DNA from: Triparma columacea
Lineage: Eukaryota > Sar > Bolidophyceae > Parmales > Triparmaceae
Assembly (NCBI GenBank): GCA_030267965.1
Contig: BRYA01000344.1
Coordinates: forward strand, 21,261-45,889
Length of the DNA stretch: 24,629 bases
Direction: 5' to 3'
This document shows positions 9,141 through 19,100 of the stretch, one piece after another; within the stretch, counting starts at the first letter, position 1, and each line of letters starts with the position of its first letter. The position numbers and the translations under genes were made by a program. The notes below the pieces were generated by a model. It was not told the DNA's origin. It saw only the letters and a program-made list of their open reading frames with translations, and ran no database searches.

Positions 9141-9882
9141 CCGGGAACGGAGACGTGTGGTTAAACCCTTTATGTCGGTTACGTTTGTGGGGAGGGTGGT
9201 GTAGAGAGACCAGAACTTTGGGAAGTCACATTGCTCGAATGCCTCGCAGACGGTGACTACGGAGGCTATTGATGTATCCATTGAGGGAGGGAGGATTGAG
9301 AGGTGGACGGGGAAGGTTGAGGTGGGGAGGGAGAGGAGGAGGACTTTTTGAGCGAAGAGGGGGGAGGTGGGGGGGGAGAGGGAGTACAGCTGGAGGAGAG
9401 CCTTGTGGGAGGTAGGGTTGTAGGCGCTTGGGTCAGCGCACTGGGGGGAGGATGGAATGAGTGGGGGGATGGTTAGTGAGCGAGTGTTCGTAACTCTAAC
9501 AGTGTGGTGTGTGGGGTATTGTGTATTGTGTGTGTGATGTATTATTGTGTGATGGAGGGAGACCTCGTCTGGTTTTTAGGTTTATCTTCCATTATTTGTT
9601 TAAATGCTACGTAATATGTATGTATGTGTGTATATTTATCTCCATGATGTATATATCTATCTCTATATCTCTCTCAATATCTCAATATCTCTCTTATAGG
9701 GCATATATCACCCTTTCTAGTTCTCAAATGTTGTCGTGAATTGGAGCTGATTGTACAATATTTTCACAATTTGCAAGCATATACTACTCATTTTAATACA
9801 CACATTGCACAAATTGTATACTTACAGCCTTATCAACCTCAGCTTCAAGATTAGGTATGTTATTCACTTCAAATAAACTCAT
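8925..9882 (-). CDS. EIF3K: Eukaryotic translation initiation factor 3 subunit K
   Basis: eIF3K is a small peripheral PCI/CSN8-type subunit of the eIF3 complex that helps load mRNA on the 40S ribosome. Exon 1 (9882-9826) encodes MSLFEVNNIPNLEAEVDKA and ends at a GTAAGT donor. Exon 2 (9440-8925) starts after a C-rich acceptor with CADPSAYNPTSHKALLQLY; the 385-bp intron is phase 0. The total is 190 residues, slightly shorter than the ~218 usual in animals. Support comes from the early YNPTSHKALLQLYS (compare the Y-D-x-E-A-N-L-A-x-L-x-L-Y region of the family), then CEAFEQCDFPKFWSL, SRIHQILSLSYR, and the winged-helix end with VVFDGNEFNQVKKKEYGDTI. The family match is by recall; no alignment was run. 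The gene is divergent from DDX10. Confidence 0.8.
9502..9700. repeat. Low-complexity microsatellites inside the eIF3K intron
   Basis: Three simple-sequence patches occur: TG-rich (about 9502-9540), TATG/TGTG (about 9615-9635) and CTATATCT/CAATATCT (about 9655-9695). All lie within the 9441-9825 intron, which is the longest in the left half of the window. Confidence 0.6.
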
Positions 9883-10211
9883 TTTCAACTTTGGCCGGCC
9901 AAGCCACCCTTTTTTCTTGGAGAGAAAGGCCACAAAAAGGAAACTTTCCTTTCTCATTGATTCAGTACATTCACACGATTAAAATACGTCATTACAATCA
10001 ATATAAACAAGAGAACGACAATAATCACACAATAATCGCACAATAAGCTCTTAATAGCCTCCACAGAACTACATTCACATCAAAGGTAGCAGAGCAAGGA
10101 AGAGAAAGAGGACTCATTTAGCCTCAAATACCACTCATTTCAACCCACCCCTCCACACATAACCCTAATCATAAACAACTACAACAAAGTACATCACAAC
10201 TACCACAACCC
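9883..10211. promoter_or_regulatory. Divergent promoter region between eIF3K and DDX10
   Basis: The 329 bp between the two start codons contain a perfect 12-bp palindrome, TTGGCCGGCCAA (9891-9902), 8 bp upstream of the eIF3K ATG. A near-palindrome, AAGGAAA-C-TTTCCTT, follows (about 9936-9950), then AT-rich sequence. Both genes serve translation or ribosome production, so shared control is plausible but unproven. Confidence 0.4.
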
Positions 10212-12679
10212 ATGGTTAAAAGTAGCTTTAAAAAGAGTCCCAAGAACGCCAGGGACAATGTGACCTCAAGCAGCGTTCCAAACAAGACCCTGCAGGCCAT
10301 GATCGCTTCAGTTACTACAGAGATCGAGAAGCAGACACCTAAGAGAGGATACGTACCTAACAAGGTGAGGGGAAACGAGAGGGAGGTGGGGGTGGTAGGG
10401 TGAAGAGGAGAGGAGGGGAGGAGAGAGGAGAGATTATACACAACAAACAGATAGGAGGATAGGGGGAAGATTATACGCAAATACAACCGCTGTGCATGGC
10501 AAAGTTCTAAACCTCGTCATTTCACTCACTCCTCTATAACCCCCCCCACCTCCCTCCCCTCCCTCCCCTCCCTCCCCCCTCACCCAAGTCTGAGAAGATG
10601 CCTTTCGATAAGTACCCCCTCTCCCCCTTCACAAAGTCAGCACTCCGAAAGTCCGGTTTCATAACCTCCACCCCAATCCAGAACGCCACCCTCCCCCACT
10701 CCCTATCAGGTCGTGATATCCTCGCAGCCGCAAAGACAGGTTCCGGTAAAACCTTAGCGTTTGCTATCCCTGTTGTGGAGAAATTATGGAGAGAACAATG
10801 GAGTATATCCGATGGCCTTGGAGCGATCGTAGTAAGTCCGACGAGGGAATTAGCGGTTCAGATATTCGAGGTATTTCGAAACGTAGGTTCGAAACATTCA
10901 CTTAGTGCGGGACTTGTTACGGGGGGGAAGAAAGAATTCAGGGAGGAGCAGGGGAGGGTTACGGGGATGAATATATTAGTAGCAACTCCGGGGAGATTGT
11001 TAAGCCACTTTGAAAGTACTCAGGGGTTTGGTGCGGATAATTTACAGGTCTTAGTGCTGGATGAGGCGGATAGGATTCTAGATCTAGGGTTTAGGAGTCA
11101 GTTGAAAAAGATCTTGGAGTACTGTACGGAGGATAGACAAACTATGCTGTTTAGTGCGACGCAAACAAAAAACGTGAAGGATCTGAGCTTGATGAGCTTG
11201 AAGAACCCCGAGTACATAAGCGTTGACGAGAAGAGCCTCACCGCTACACCAACCCAACTCGTTCAGAATTACGTTGTATGTGATGTCGGTCAGAAGCTGG
11301 ATGTGTTATACAGTTTTATAAAAGCGCACCTGAAGAGCAAGATAATCGTGTTCTTCGCGTCGTGTAATCAGGTTAAATTCGTAACTCAGGTTATGAAAGG
11401 TCTACAACCAGGCGTATCAGTTATGGGGATTCATGGGAAGATTAAACAGAGAAGGAGGACGCATATATACTTCGAGTTCCTCCGTCGAACCAACGGTGCC
11501 GTGTTGTTCGCGACGGATGTCGCGGCGAGGGGACTGGACTTTCCGGATGTTGACTGGGTTCTACAGATGGACGCACCTGAGGACGGCGACACTTACGTAC
11601 ATAGGGTCGGGAGGACGGCGAGGAACGGGAGAGGGGGTAAGGGGCTGCTTGTGCTTACCCCGAATGAGGAGGGGGGGATGAAGGATGTGCTGGAGGGGAA
11701 GAGGGTGGAGGTTAAGAGGCTTAATATTAACCCGAGTAAGACGGTGACGGTTTCCAAGAGGTGCGCGAGCGTGGTGGCGGCGGATGTTAAGATGAACGAA
11801 ATGGCGAAGAAGGCCTTTAAGGCGTATGTTAAATCCGTACACCTCATGCCTAATAAGGACGTTTTTAAGGGACAGGAACTCGACTTGAAAGCGTACGCGA
11901 AAAGCCTGGGATTGGCGACGTGCCCGAGCTTGAGGTTCTTGAAGGACGTTAAGGACGGGGAGGAGGGGAGGGAGGAGAACAGGGTTAAGAAGAATAAGAG
12001 CAGGAAACTTGAGAGACTTAAAATGCAAATCAAGGAGGAGAAAATGAAGAAGAGGATCGAGAAACTTGGGGAGAAGGGGAAGATTGAGGATGAGGGGTCC
12101 TCTGATAGCTCAGACGATGAGGGGGGGGGTCTTTTCACTGTTAAGAGGAAGCACGAATGGGGGGATGGGTTGGAGGACGTTGACGGTGACCTCGAGATCA
12201 TTAGGGGGAGGGATAAAGCCGTCAGCAAGAAGCAGAAGATAAGGGCGGACGGAACGTCGGGGTATAACAAGAAGACTAACTTTGACGAGGACGGGAACGA
12301 GGTGGAGGGAGGGGTTGAACTCGTGGAGGGGAAGGACATTGATGTTGGGGTGGAGGAGAGGGAGTATGTTGAGAGGGTTAAGAAGAAGCTGGAGGGGGGG
12401 AAGGAAGAGGATAAGAAAAGGGAGAAGGAAAGGATTAGGGAGAAGAGGCTGAAAATTAAGGGGGATAGGGAGGAGGTGGAGGAAAGAGAGGAGGACAGTG
12501 GGGGGAGCAGCGAGAGCGGAAGTGAGAGCGAGGGTAGCGGAAGCGGAAGCGAAAGCGATGACAGCGGAAGCGATGACAGCGGAAGCGATAGCGATGATAG
12601 CGGAAGCGATAGCGAGGATGAAGAGGAGAGAGATATACAGGCGAAGAAGGCTGAGGAAATGCTACTGAAAGGACTTTAG
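10212..12679 (+). CDS. DDX10: DEAD-box RNA helicase, DDX10/Dbp4 family
   Basis: Dbp4/DDX10 acts in the nucleolus in early 18S rRNA processing. Exon 1 (10212-10364) joins exon 2 (10589-12679) across a 224-bp phase-0 intron, giving 747 residues. Helicase motifs in order are the Q motif region GFITSTPIQ, motif I AAKTGSGKT (98-106), PTREL, TPGR, DEAD in LVLDEADRILDLGF (209-212), SATQT (motif III), and HRVGRTARNGRG (motif VI, about 388). The family signatures are SATQTK in motif III, IFEVFRNVGSKHSLSAGLVTGGK, and a DUF4217-type C-terminal domain from about residue 450 (MNEMAKKAFKAYVKSVHLMP). A Lys/Glu-rich linker and a Ser/Asp/Gly tail (SGSDDSGSDSDDSGSDSED) follow, as is common in nucleolar helicases. 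The intron has G-tracts after the donor and C-tracts before the acceptor. All catalytic motifs are present. Confidence 0.92.
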
Positions 12680-13199
12680 GGGGAAAGCGGGGACCGGGGG
12701 TGGGGAAGGGGGGGGGGAGGGGAGACGACAAACGAAGGAACGGCCTAGTTTTTGAAAAATACATGTGCTTTGACTTTGGTCATTCTGCAACAAGAAATCC
12801 TACACAGAAACAAATGGTGTGACAGTTTTGCTCAAAAATCTATATTTATTTAAGGTGAGCATGCTTCTCTAGATATCACGCGTCCGATAATTTCCGCCGT
12901 GGGAGCCTACTATGGGCTTTTATTCGCAATTATAGGCAAAAGCATTGATAAAATTACCATTACCACACGAACATTGAAGGGATGGTTGTGTGAGGATTAT
13001 GAGCTGAGTGTTGGGGAAGAAGCGTTTTCGTAACTTTGATATTGAGTAGCACATCTTAAGTCCATGTCTCGTAACCCGTGATTAATGATAATCGTGAGTC
13101 TAACCTCCCCACCCCACCAACTGCATCCTTTGCTCGTTGCTCCCCCATGTTTTAACAGGCTTCAGAGATCTTACACAAGTGATACAGGCTACTATTCCG
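12680..13199. other. Intergenic region before the giant receptor-kinase gene
   Basis: About 520 bp. A G-rich patch (12690-12725) directly follows the helicase stop; AT-rich sequence follows (for example CTATATTTATTTAAG at about 12840), then C-rich sequence before 13140. A possible acceptor (TTTTAACAG, ending at about 13160) would enter the next frame in phase 1, like most introns of that gene, so an upstream exon or UTR intron may lie here. I could not identify one. Confidence 0.4.
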
Positions 13200-16100
13200 A
13201 TGAGGAGCGTTATTTTTATAAGTTGTCTTGCGTTCATCGCGCTACACGGGTTTGAAAGTCTACAGCATGAAGATCTCATGCGTGTCCGCCACCAAGGCAA
13301 TGCACTTGGCCATGATGCTTCGGTCGTCCCGTGTATGAACGGGAAGGACGTCGAAGGCATTCTGAACGGAAGCTCCATGGTGGACGTCCTGAATAGAGGC
13401 GCCGTTGACAAGAAACCTAACGCTCCTGGTGGACTATCACTCACCTTAGAGTGGAAGGCGTCTGGAGCACTCTCGACAACCGCTGACCAATATACCTCCG
13501 ACCGACTCGACGACGAGGGGGTGGATAAGCTGTTTGGAGGAAATTCTTTACTACTCGACTACAGATGCTCTTTCGGAATGCCGAAAGTCCTGTCAAAACG
13601 ACGAAACGACGAGACTGAATTAACCTTTACGGCCCTCCCGACGATAGGCGCCCACACCAAGCCCCTTGCACTCCAAACTTATCAGTGTAGGGAACTTCGA
13701 GGAGGCGAGCTAGCGCTTTTCGATGTCAGTGGCGAAAGTCCGTCTCCTTGGCTGCTCGGTGCTTGTGACTTGGAGCAAGTTGAGTGGGATTCCGGAGCAC
13801 TATCGACGAGATATTCTCAAGAGGGTTTCTATGCCTATCTAAACAAAGGGGAGATCGAGCTCTCGCGCGAGGAGTTGATACTTGGCGACCGCGCAGGTTG
13901 CAAACAGCTTCTTTATGGGCTGAAGGACGGTCATAATTTCAAGACTGTCAAGGCATCAGACTTACCAACGACGGGAGATGTTTATGACGAGACTGTTGCC
14001 GACCTCCGTAATAATGATGGCGACCTTTTAGGGGACAGGCTGGCACTTCTCGACGACGGAGATTGTAGATCAGCAGGGCGGATTATTCTCGTTTATGAAG
14101 GTGAGCATCGAGGAGAAGTTTAATTGCGACATGAATAATGATAACTATGACGGAGCAAGGCTAGATCACCCCGATGTCTTCCTCAAAAACACACTGCTGC
14201 CGTCCCGATGAGACTGTAACGCAAACTAATGAAAACATATCGTGATTTGCTTCGCTCCTTGCAGAGTTTGGGGAGGACGGTAGTTCGGATGTAGAGGAGC
14301 CCACTGTCGACGTAGGTGTGTGCAAGGCGGATCGTTTCGTTGCCGATGAGGCTGAGGAGGCCGTTAAAGGTGAGAAGAGGGGGAGAGGGGGAGAGGGGGG
14401 GAGGGGGGGAGGGTGGTAGGGGGGGAGGGGTTGACTCGGAAGGTGTCTTGGACGCAACCGCCGACAAGGAGGCCAGTCTGGAGGACCTGTTGGACAGGTA
14501 GCAGTTGACGATGAAGAAGGGGCCGACAGCTTGTATTTTTGCACGCCCTCATTTACCCTTACCTTCACCTTCTAACCCCTTCGACCCCCCTCAACCCCCC
14601 CCCCCCCCACCCCCCTCCGACCACCAACAGCCATTTATCCCCCCGTTGTTGACAATACCGTCCCCATGAACACTAGCCTCCACAATGTGATTGACAAATA
14701 CCTTGTTGATCCTCAAGTCAAGAGCGACTACTTTCAAAGAAAAGTACCCCGCGACTACCAGGAGAGAAGGACTGGCGTTCTCAACAACACCTGTCAAACT
14801 ACTTTCGTCCAAGTCATGGCCGCCCAAATCCCACGTCGAGCCAGTCTCGGTCGACCTCGTCAAGCACATTGTGAAGGGTTAGGAGAGGACAGCACTTCCG
14901 ACGTGGAGGAGACTGATGTCGACGTCGAGGTGGGCAAGGCGAAACATATCGCGGTCGAGGAGGCTGCGGAGGGTTCGAGAGGTGAGAAGAGGGGAAGGGG
15001 GGAGGAGCCTGTGCTTTACAAATCGTCCACATCCTCGTCTGTCCCGCATCCTCGTCCACACCCTCATCCACGTCCTTGTTCATGTCCTCCTTAACGTTCA
15101 TGTTCTCACTCACGTCGAACGCCGCACCCCCCGCACTCCACCTACCTTACAACCCACTTCCGCTCCACAGTCGTCCCCCCCTTTGTGGCCGACGAAGCCA
15201 TTCACATAAACACGCGCCAGGGTGATGTGTGTGACGAACATTTCCACGGCATGTCTGACGTGAAGAACAATCTTCCTCTCTACAGCGTTCTCAACAAGAA
15301 TCAGGCGGAACTCAACGCTGCTGCTGCTCCGACTGACTCCTCCGAGTGGTTGCAGCACAAAATTGAGACTGCGAAGCAAGAGTGTGGGCGCCTAACTGCA
15401 CCCAAACTTGTAGTGCGTCATGAGGAGGGGGACAGCTGCTTGAACAAGAGCAGGGCTTTTAATGAGCTCCGTGTCGACCAGGCTTTACGAGTGAGCGCTT
15501 CAAGGCTTGGAATCGATCACGGACCACAGCTAGTCTCTGCTTTGCTTGGGGATACTGCACTCATTCAAGTGACCCCAACCTTGCAGCTGAGGATCGAGGA
15601 CGGAGGTTGCGTGGGTTTAAGAGCTGAGTACAAAGCGCTGCCAGGCTTTGAGGTGGCGGGGTGCCTTCGCTCGAGCTCTATTCCCTGGTCGCCATGGCTG
15701 CAGGAACGACTTGCAGCTCCTGGTGTCGCCGTCGGTGCTGCTGTGGGCAACGAGCACCGAGAAAACGTGTCTGGGAAAAGGGCCGGTGAAGGGGAAGGAC
15801 GAGGTGAGTACGCAGGAGGTAAAGGAGATCATTCAGCGCTATTAAAGACCCCTGCACGACTGTCGAAAAAGCAATTCATTGGACGCTAACCTCAAATCCA
15901 ACTCATTTCGCTTCGCTCATCAGAAACTAATGTCAAGGACGTTAAGGCCTTTAGGGCAGCATTATCGAAACGCGATGCCTACGACGCCCTCCTCGCAGGG
16001 GAGATGGGCGAGCTCCTGCTTGACGACGAGTTGACACCAGTCGACAATGAAATCGAAAAGTGTGGGCAGAATGCAGCAGAGCGGATTATTCTCGGTTATG

Positions 16101-19100
16101 AAGGTAAGCATCGAGGGGAAGTTTAAGTGCGTCATGAATAACAACATTCATGATCACGGAGCAAGGCCAGATCACCCCAATGTCTTCCTAAAAAAAAACA
16201 CTGCTGCTGTCCCGATGCGACTGTAACGCAAACTAATGAAAACAAATCGTGATTTGCTTCGCTCCTCATCACAGATTATGAGAAGGATGACAAGGAATTT
16301 AAGGCACTGACGGCATGCGAGGTACAGTGCAAGCAGATCCCGTCCTGTGGACGGGAGGATGATACTAGAACCGCCAGGCTACCGGCTACTCTGCAGCCCG
16401 CTAAACGCACGACCGGCGACGGGCTACTTTCAAAGCTCAACTTGACCAAGTGCGAGGCAGCAGTCATCATGCCCCCCAATGCGGAACGACAGATTGGTCT
16501 CATCGACGGTCGCGTATCGGATAGGACTAAAAGGAGCAACTCGACGACGACCGACAAACGTGAGACGAGCACTGCACCGATTTTACACCTGAACTTTAAA
16601 GTGGGCGAAGAGGCAAGATTAGTTTCTCGATGCTCAAAGGGAAGATTACCGCCATCGACGCAGTCAGCATCGACGCTAACGGAGACTGCGCAATCCTTCG
16701 GGCGCAGGATATCTCATGACTGCAGCGGCGAGGACGACGATGGGAACTACGACGACTGCAACGTTGAGTGGTCAGGGGAAGAGGCACACCACGGTGGTAC
16801 TTTCCAACGAAGGGACATCGCCCTTGACTCCAATTTGCGCGACGGGCTCCACATGAGTGATATCATCTCGTGGAATACGAGTACTAGCACAATCATAAGC
16901 TACCTTCTGTGCCTAGTGGGATTCTTTGCCTCCCTTGTCAGGGTGGGCGGTTGCGCCCTTCTGAAGATAGGATTGAAGATTGAGCCAACTGGAAGGTCAG
17001 TGGCCAAGAGAGTTGGGAAACTTGGTAGGCTCTGCAAGTGCCTGATAGGACTCAGCCTTTTGGTCAGTCTCGTTGCTTCCGAGGAAGTTAGCGGTGGGAT
17101 CAGCGTGGCTGAGGAGGGGAGAAAGTTGGCAATTACGCTTAGCGGGAGCAACACTGGACAGTGCGCGGTGAACGGGAACTGCTTCAGCTCGTTGAGCTAT
17201 GGGAATGATGAGAGATGCACGTTCACATTGGGTGAGAGTGGGGTGCTGAATATTGTCTCTTTCGTTGTTGAGTCAGGTCCCAGTTGCAGGTACGACAAAG
17301 TTACTGTAGGAGGCGTTCAATACTGTGGTATCGCTGGACCTCAAGGTATCTCTGTTTCTGCTGGAGAAGAAATCACATGGTATTCAGATGGGAGCTCTAC
17401 AAGAGCAGGGTTTGAGATTTGTGTTGGTGACCCCTGTGTTGCCAGCAGCACTCCCTCTGATGATGGGTTGGATGGAAACTTCTACTGCATCAATGGGGGA
17501 GATGTTGGAGGTTGGTGGAACATGTATGGCTCATCTTGCACTTGCACTTCCTGCAATACAGGCTTCAGTGGTCCACACTGTGCTACCATCCCCTGTGTTT
17601 CCAGCAGTACTCCCTCTGATGATGGATCTGATGGAAACTTCTACTGCACCAATGGGGGAGATGTTGGAGGTTGGTGGGATGAGGATGGCTCATCTTGCAC
17701 CTGCACTTCCTGCAACACTGGCTACGGTGGTCCAAACTGTGCTGCCTGCCCTACAGGCTATAGTGGATCACCTCCTGATGATTGCTCTCCTGATCCTTGT
17801 CTAGCCTCATCAACCTCTACTGATGATGGGTCTGACGGTAACTTCTACTGCATCAATGGGGGGGACATTGGCGGTACTACTGGCTCCTGCACCTGTTCTT
17901 CTTGCAACACTGGGTTTAGTGGGAGTAGCTGTGAAAGCACTAAACATCATGTGGTCGATATGGACGGACTATTCAACAAAATTAGTAATTATGATGGGTT
18001 TTCCGCTGGCAACTCCATCATGGCGAATGGTGACACTACAATTCTAGCTGTTGTGCCGTATAAATGCTCAGAGGGGACTTGTGCAGCTAGTACGAGCATG
18101 CTGTGGACAGATGACTTGAATGGAGAGGTCAAGTGTGTGGAGGACAACGCAAGCTGTGTGTTGGATGGAGAGAATGCAAGAAGAGGGATGAATGTGGGGG
18201 GAACTGGGAGTGGAACACTTATTCTCCGAGCTCTCACCTTTGACAAGGGGTATACTACTGATCATGGTGGAGGGGTTAAAATCTACAGTGGTGCCATAGT
18301 GGACTTGGAGCTCTTAGTCTTCTCCAACAATAGAGATACAAATAGTGCTTATGGAGGTGGAGCTATTTTTGTTTCTTGGAGTGGAACTACTGTCAATGCC
18401 TACGGAACACACTTTTATGGAAACACAGCAGGCTCAGGAAATGGTCATGATATTTACAGGTTTGAAGGTACCATCACCATCCACAATACATGCCCTTCTC
18501 CCTACTCCTCCAACACTCCAATCCAAGGTAGGACGAGAATGAGGATTGTGTAGTCTGTAGAACCATTCCTAACCCCACAACTCACTTTATTTTATCACTG
18601 CACCAATACCTATTCCTACCTCTTCGCTTTCTCAGGGTCCGCTTTGGACACTGCTTCGGGCACGGACCCTGTTGGCTCCCTAGGGGGCAGTAAATACTCC
18701 TTCACAGATTGTATTAGTATTAATCCCTGTGTTGCCACCACCTCACCATCTGATGATGGGTCGGATGGAAACTTCTACTGCACCAATGGGGGAGATGTTG
18801 GAGGTTGGTGGAGTGGGTATGGCTCATCTTGCACGTGCACTTCCTGCAACACTGGCTTTGGCGGTCCAAACTGTGCTACCTGCCCTAAAGGCTATAGTGG
18901 ATCACCCCCTGATGATTGCGCTCCTAATCCTTGTCAAGCCACATCAACCTCTACTGACGCTGGGTCTGACGGTAACTTCTACTGCATCAATGGGGGGGAC
19001 ATTGGCGGTACTACTGGCTCCTGCATCTGCTCTTCTTGCAACACTGGGTTTTACGGTATCAATTGTCAGCTCACAGCACATGATGTGGTCGACATGAATC

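Noticed and set aside
14691..14882. Second plus frame (63 codons) within exon 3 of the giant gene
   Set aside because: The frame starting at 14633 fits both neighbouring splice phases and resembles exons 2 and 4; this one does not.
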